Origin: an uncultured Bacilli bacterium
Lineage (GTDB): Bacteria; Bacillota_I; Bacilli_A; RF39; UBA660
Reading direction: 5' to 3'
Assembly: GCA_947625425.1 (NCBI GenBank)
Contig: CANQOH010000034.1
Span: 1 to 14,591 of the forward strand
Length of the DNA: 14,591 bases
In this document: positions 12,052 through 14,591 of the stretch, in pieces
How the letters are laid out: every line of letters starts with the position of its first letter
How positions within the stretch are numbered: position 1 is the stretch's first letter
Made by a program: the position numbers and the translations under genes
The notes under the pieces: generated by a model
Database searches by the model: none
What the model was told of the DNA's origin: nothing
The model's input: the letters and a program-made list of their open reading frames with translations, nothing else

Positions 12052-14591
12052 ATGAAGAAATTAGTACGTATATGTAATATATTTTTAATTATTGCTTTAT
12101 TATTTAATCTGTTTATACCAATCTCTTTTGGTAATACTATACCTGAAGATACTGCTAAAGAAAAAAGTAATTATGTTCCAAAAGAAGAATATTGGAGTAC
12201 CAAGAATAAACCATTCTTTTATGGTGCTACTAAAATAACTGTTCCAGTTGGAACTATTATTGATCTAGAACATGATGCCCGTTTTAGAATTTTTGTTAAG
12301 GACATGGAAGATGGTGACTTAACAACTAAAATAAAGAAAACATTAGATACTATAGATACAACAAAAGCTGGTGAATACCAAGTAACTTATGAAGTAACAG
12401 ATTCCCATAATAATACTTCAACTATTGAAGTGCCGGTTAAGGTTGTTGAAGGTACAACTGAAATTAATATTGAAAGAACAATGTATTCAATACCATCAGT
12501 TGACCATTTAAATAATTTGGGGTATACCCGTGGTAATAATATGGACCGTCAAATTGTTGGTTTATTCCTAGATCTTGATGGTGAATTTGAAATGCGTCAT
12601 ATTAGTGGTGGCGACTTAATCGTTAAATTACAAAATGATGACCAAAATACTGAAAGTGAAATTAAAGTACAAAGTAAAGATAAAGTTATTGAAGCAGCTC
12701 AGAAAAAACTTAATGATGAAAAAGCTAAGAGAACTGAAAGCAATCCAGAAGAAAACATTACTGATGAAGAATTAGCTAAAGAATTAAAATTAACTGAAGC
12801 TTTAGAAGGTTGGGTAAATATCAAAAACATTGTTACTACAGATGGTGTTAGTACTAATTATATTAGTTTACCTACAATTAAAACTTTATATAAACAAACC
12901 GAAGTTGTTAAATATGAAATAAAATATGATACTAAAAATACAAATACTAAAAGATTACATTATTATCATCAAGGTGATGGTGCTGCATATCAAGAAACAT
13001 TCTTAAAAGAATGGGCCGAAGATGAAAACTCATATAGTATTATTGATGGTGCTTCATATATGATATCTGTTCCATATATTGATCATGATAAATTATTTGA
13101 AACTAAATATCCTGGTGGTAAACCATATGAATCATTAGATAACTACCTAGATTGGTGGGACCAAGTAATGGATCATTATGATGATTTAATTGGTTTATCA
13201 TATGACCATCCAGTTGATGAATTAAGTCAAAATGTTAAAACTAAATACTTTGGTAAAGCTAATAAACATGGTGCCGGTGCTGCTTATTATGCTAGTGGTG
13301 ACCATGTAGGTATTAACCAAGAACATGACTGGTCATTCTTCCAATATGGTTGGGGAAACTTACACGAAGTAGGTCATGGTTATCAAGCTCAAGTTGGCGG
13401 TAATGCCGGAGGTTTACCTATCGGTGAAGTAGGAGTTAATATTTTCTGCTACTATATTCAAACCTATACCCCAGAATTAAATAAATATAATGATAACTGG
13501 TTATCATTAGCAACTAAAGAAACTGAATATAATAAAGCTCGTCAAGATGGTAAAGGTTTTTATGATAATGGTGAAGGTAATGTTGGTGCCGCTGGTATGT
13601 TATATGCTATTGTTAATATGTTAAATTACTTTGATGATTATAAAGAAGCCTATGCTTATATTAATCAATATTATCGTCGTGTATATAGCGAAACAGGTAA
13701 AAGAATGAAAACTACTGATGTATGGGCTTTAGCTCTAGCAGAAAAATATAATGTCAATGTTGTTCCATATATTGAATCATGGGGTATTACTGTATCTGAT
13801 GATGTTAAAGATGAATTAATGGCTAAACCATTACCAACTATCTACTATATGAAAGAAATGTTAACTGATGATACTAAAGGTCAAGAATTAAAAACTAAAC
13901 TAAATAACTTTGGTTTATATGACTTAGTTTCAACTAACGAATTAAAAGAAACTAACTTAAAAGGTAAAGTAACATTTAATATTAATATTGCTAATCTAGA
14001 TAATATCAAAAATCAAACTATAACTATTAATGATGGTGGAAACACTATTAAAACTCTTACTATTACTGATAAAACAATAACTACTGAATTACCAATAGGT
14101 ACTTATAAAGTAGCATTCCCTAAATCTAAAGAAGCTCTAGATTATGATAATTTATATATTATTGTTAAAGATTCAGAAACTAACACTTATGAAGTAAATT
14201 ATAAACCAATTAATGATTTAGATTATGGTTTTAAAACTAGTATTAGATCACGTGGTTATTGGGGTGAAGATTATACACCATTTAAAATAGATTTAGTTGG
14301 TGATAATTTAATCTTTAACTATGCTGATACTTATCCAAATAGTGGAGGAGACAATAAAGTATTATTTAGTTCCTTAACTGTTTTAGATAATGAAAATAAC
14401 GAAGTATATAAAAATAGTGTTCAACGTGGTTGGTATGATACATGGGTTAAAGATAAAGTAACTAATAAAGAAGTACCAGTTAAAGAAGGCTATAAACTTA
14501 AAATATATTATGCTGGTAATAAAGATGATGTTCGTGTAACTAATGGTTACACGAACATCATCTTTATTACCAGCATAATATATTTAAAGTT
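12052..14591 (+). CDS. Secreted M60/enhancin-like zinc metallopeptidase (mucinase-like), 3'-truncated
   Basis: The ATG at 12052 follows AGGGGG. The frame stays open to the window edge (~830 reliable codons). Residues 1-27 are a signal peptide: KKLVR, a hydrophobic core, then ISFG. Residues about 60-145 form a DUF5011-like Ig fold (DARFRIFVKDMEDGDLT...AGEYQVTYEVTD). A charged K/E-rich insert spans about 205-250. The catalytic domain has HEVGH (H438, E439, H442) and E459 in GEVGVNIF, matching the M60 HExxH-x(8,28)-E signature. A beta-rich region (about 635-722) follows, then about 724-830 resembles the mucin/carbohydrate-binding module of enhancin-like proteins (Pfam PF03272). M60 peptidases cleave mucin-type glycoproteins, so it probably attacks host mucus at the cell surface or outside. 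The end, including any wall anchor, is missing; sequence after 14545 is a fold-back copy and should not be trusted as coding. Confidence 0.88.
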   Translation, partial: MKKLVRICNIFLIIALLFNLFIPISFGNTIPEDTAKEKSNYVPKEEYWSTKNKPFFYGATKITVPVGTIIDLEHDARFRIFVKDMEDGDLTTKIKKTLDTIDTTKAGEYQVTYEVTDSHNNTSTIEVPVKVVEGTTEINIERTMYSIPSVDHLNNLGYTRGNNMDRQIVGLFLDLDGEFEMRHISGGDLIVKLQNDDQNTESEIKVQSKDKVIEAAQKKLNDEKAKRTESNPEENITDEELAKELKLTEALEGWVNIKNIVTTDGVSTNYISLPTIKTLYKQTEVVKYEIKYDTKNTNTKRLHYYHQGDGAAYQETFLKEWAEDENSYSIIDGASYMISVPYIDHDKLFETKYPGGKPYESLDNYLDWWDQVMDHYDDLIGLSYDHPVDELSQNVKTKYFGKANKHGAGAAYYASGDHVGINQEHDWSFFQYGWGNLHEVGHGYQAQVGGNAGGLPIGEVGVNIFCYYIQTYTPELNKYNDNWLSLATKETEYNKARQDGKGFYDNGEGNVGAAGMLYAIVNMLNYFDDYKEAYAYINQYYRRVYSETGKRMKTTDVWALALAEKYNVNVVPYIESWGITVSDDVKDELMAKPLPTIYYMKEMLTDDTKGQELKTKLNNFGLYDLVSTNELKETNLKGKVTFNINIANLDNIKNQTITINDGGNTIKTLTITDKTITTELPIGTYKVAFPKSKEALDYDNLYIIVKDSETNTYEVNYKPINDLDYGFKTSIRSRGYWGEDYTPFKIDLVGDNLIFNYADTYPNSGGDNKVLFSSLTVLDNENNEVYKNSVQRGWYDTWVKDKVTNKEVPVKEGYKLKIYYAGNKDDVRVTNGYTNIIFITSIIYLK
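14495..14591. repeat. 46-bp fold-back inverted repeat at the window end
   Basis: Bases 14495-14540 and 14546-14591 are reverse complements over 46 bp with one mismatch (A14500 against A14586) and a 5-base TAATG loop. The left arm is M60 coding sequence in frame; the right arm simply reverses it up to the final base. At the centre is GTGTAAC-TAATG-GTTACAC, a natural-looking 7-bp hairpin that could prime snap-back copying. The most likely cause is a chimeric read or assembly artefact. Confidence 0.9.

Noticed and set aside
14546..14591. C-terminal residues of the M60 protein read through the last 46 bases
   Set aside because: These bases are the reverse complement of the preceding coding sequence, so the translation is most likely not real.
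1..14591. Genetic code 4 (UGA as Trp), suggested by Mollicutes-like composition
   Set aside because: UGA ends the genes at 1780-1782 and 8787-8789, where downstream genes start at once, and all conserved tryptophans (for example in HVWN and DNTW) use UGG.

Overview
The window is a very AT-rich, gene-dense piece of bacterial DNA. Every supported gene is on the plus strand. UGA acts as a stop codon (it ends the genes at 550-1782 and 7803-8789) and tryptophan is encoded by UGG, so this is not a Mycoplasma/Spiroplasma-type code-4 genome. Shine-Dalgarno sites resemble AAGGAGGTGATT, promoters are TTGACA-N17-TATAAT-like, and terminators are short hairpins followed by U runs. With a flavin reductase-rubredoxin fusion (anaerobe) and a secreted M60 mucinase-like peptidase (host mucus), the best guess is an uncultured, anaerobic, gut-associated, genome-reduced Firmicutes/Bacilli lineage related to Mollicutes (for example RF39 or Erysipelotrichales relatives). 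That placement is inference.

Layout. (1) 1-2146: the 3' part of a flavin reductase-rubredoxin gene, then two overlapping genes for helical-repeat proteins whose exact 35-residue (first) and about 33-residue (second) repeats look like mTERF repeats, a family known mainly from eukaryotes. (2) 2200-4512: an operon with an extended -10 promoter, encoding an HD-domain hydrolase, an UlaG-like metallo-beta-lactamase-fold hydrolase, a small transglutaminase/papain-like cysteine protein and a two-TM zinc-ribbon protein. (3) 4544-7616: a peptidase island with a transglutaminase-like Cys-His-Asp protein on its own promoter, then a second promoter driving two paralogous HEITH zinc-metallopeptidase-like proteins. 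(4) 7620-10680: a promoter, a 20-codon leader ORF and three mutually exclusive RNA hairpins ending in a terminator. Together these form a translation-coupled transcription attenuator in front of an RsgA-like circularly permuted GTPase and a protein with two tandem APH/choline-kinase-like domains. (5) 10713-11955: a divergent PRPP synthetase with its own promoter and terminator. (6) 11999-14591: a secreted M60/enhancin-like peptidase with an Ig-like domain and a probable mucin-binding module. Its promoter lies inside a C/G-rich inverted repeat, and the gene is cut by the window end in a 46-bp fold-back that looks like an assembly or amplification artefact.

The strongest candidate for an undescribed system is region 4. 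Its leader has the architecture of drug-inducible attenuators found upstream of ribosome-targeting antibiotic resistance genes, but here it controls a ribosome-assembly-type GTPase plus a double APH-fold kinase. The bacterial mTERF-like pair and the HEITH/transglutaminase-like island are the next most interesting. No tRNA, rRNA, CRISPR array, insertion sequence or prophage signature was seen.
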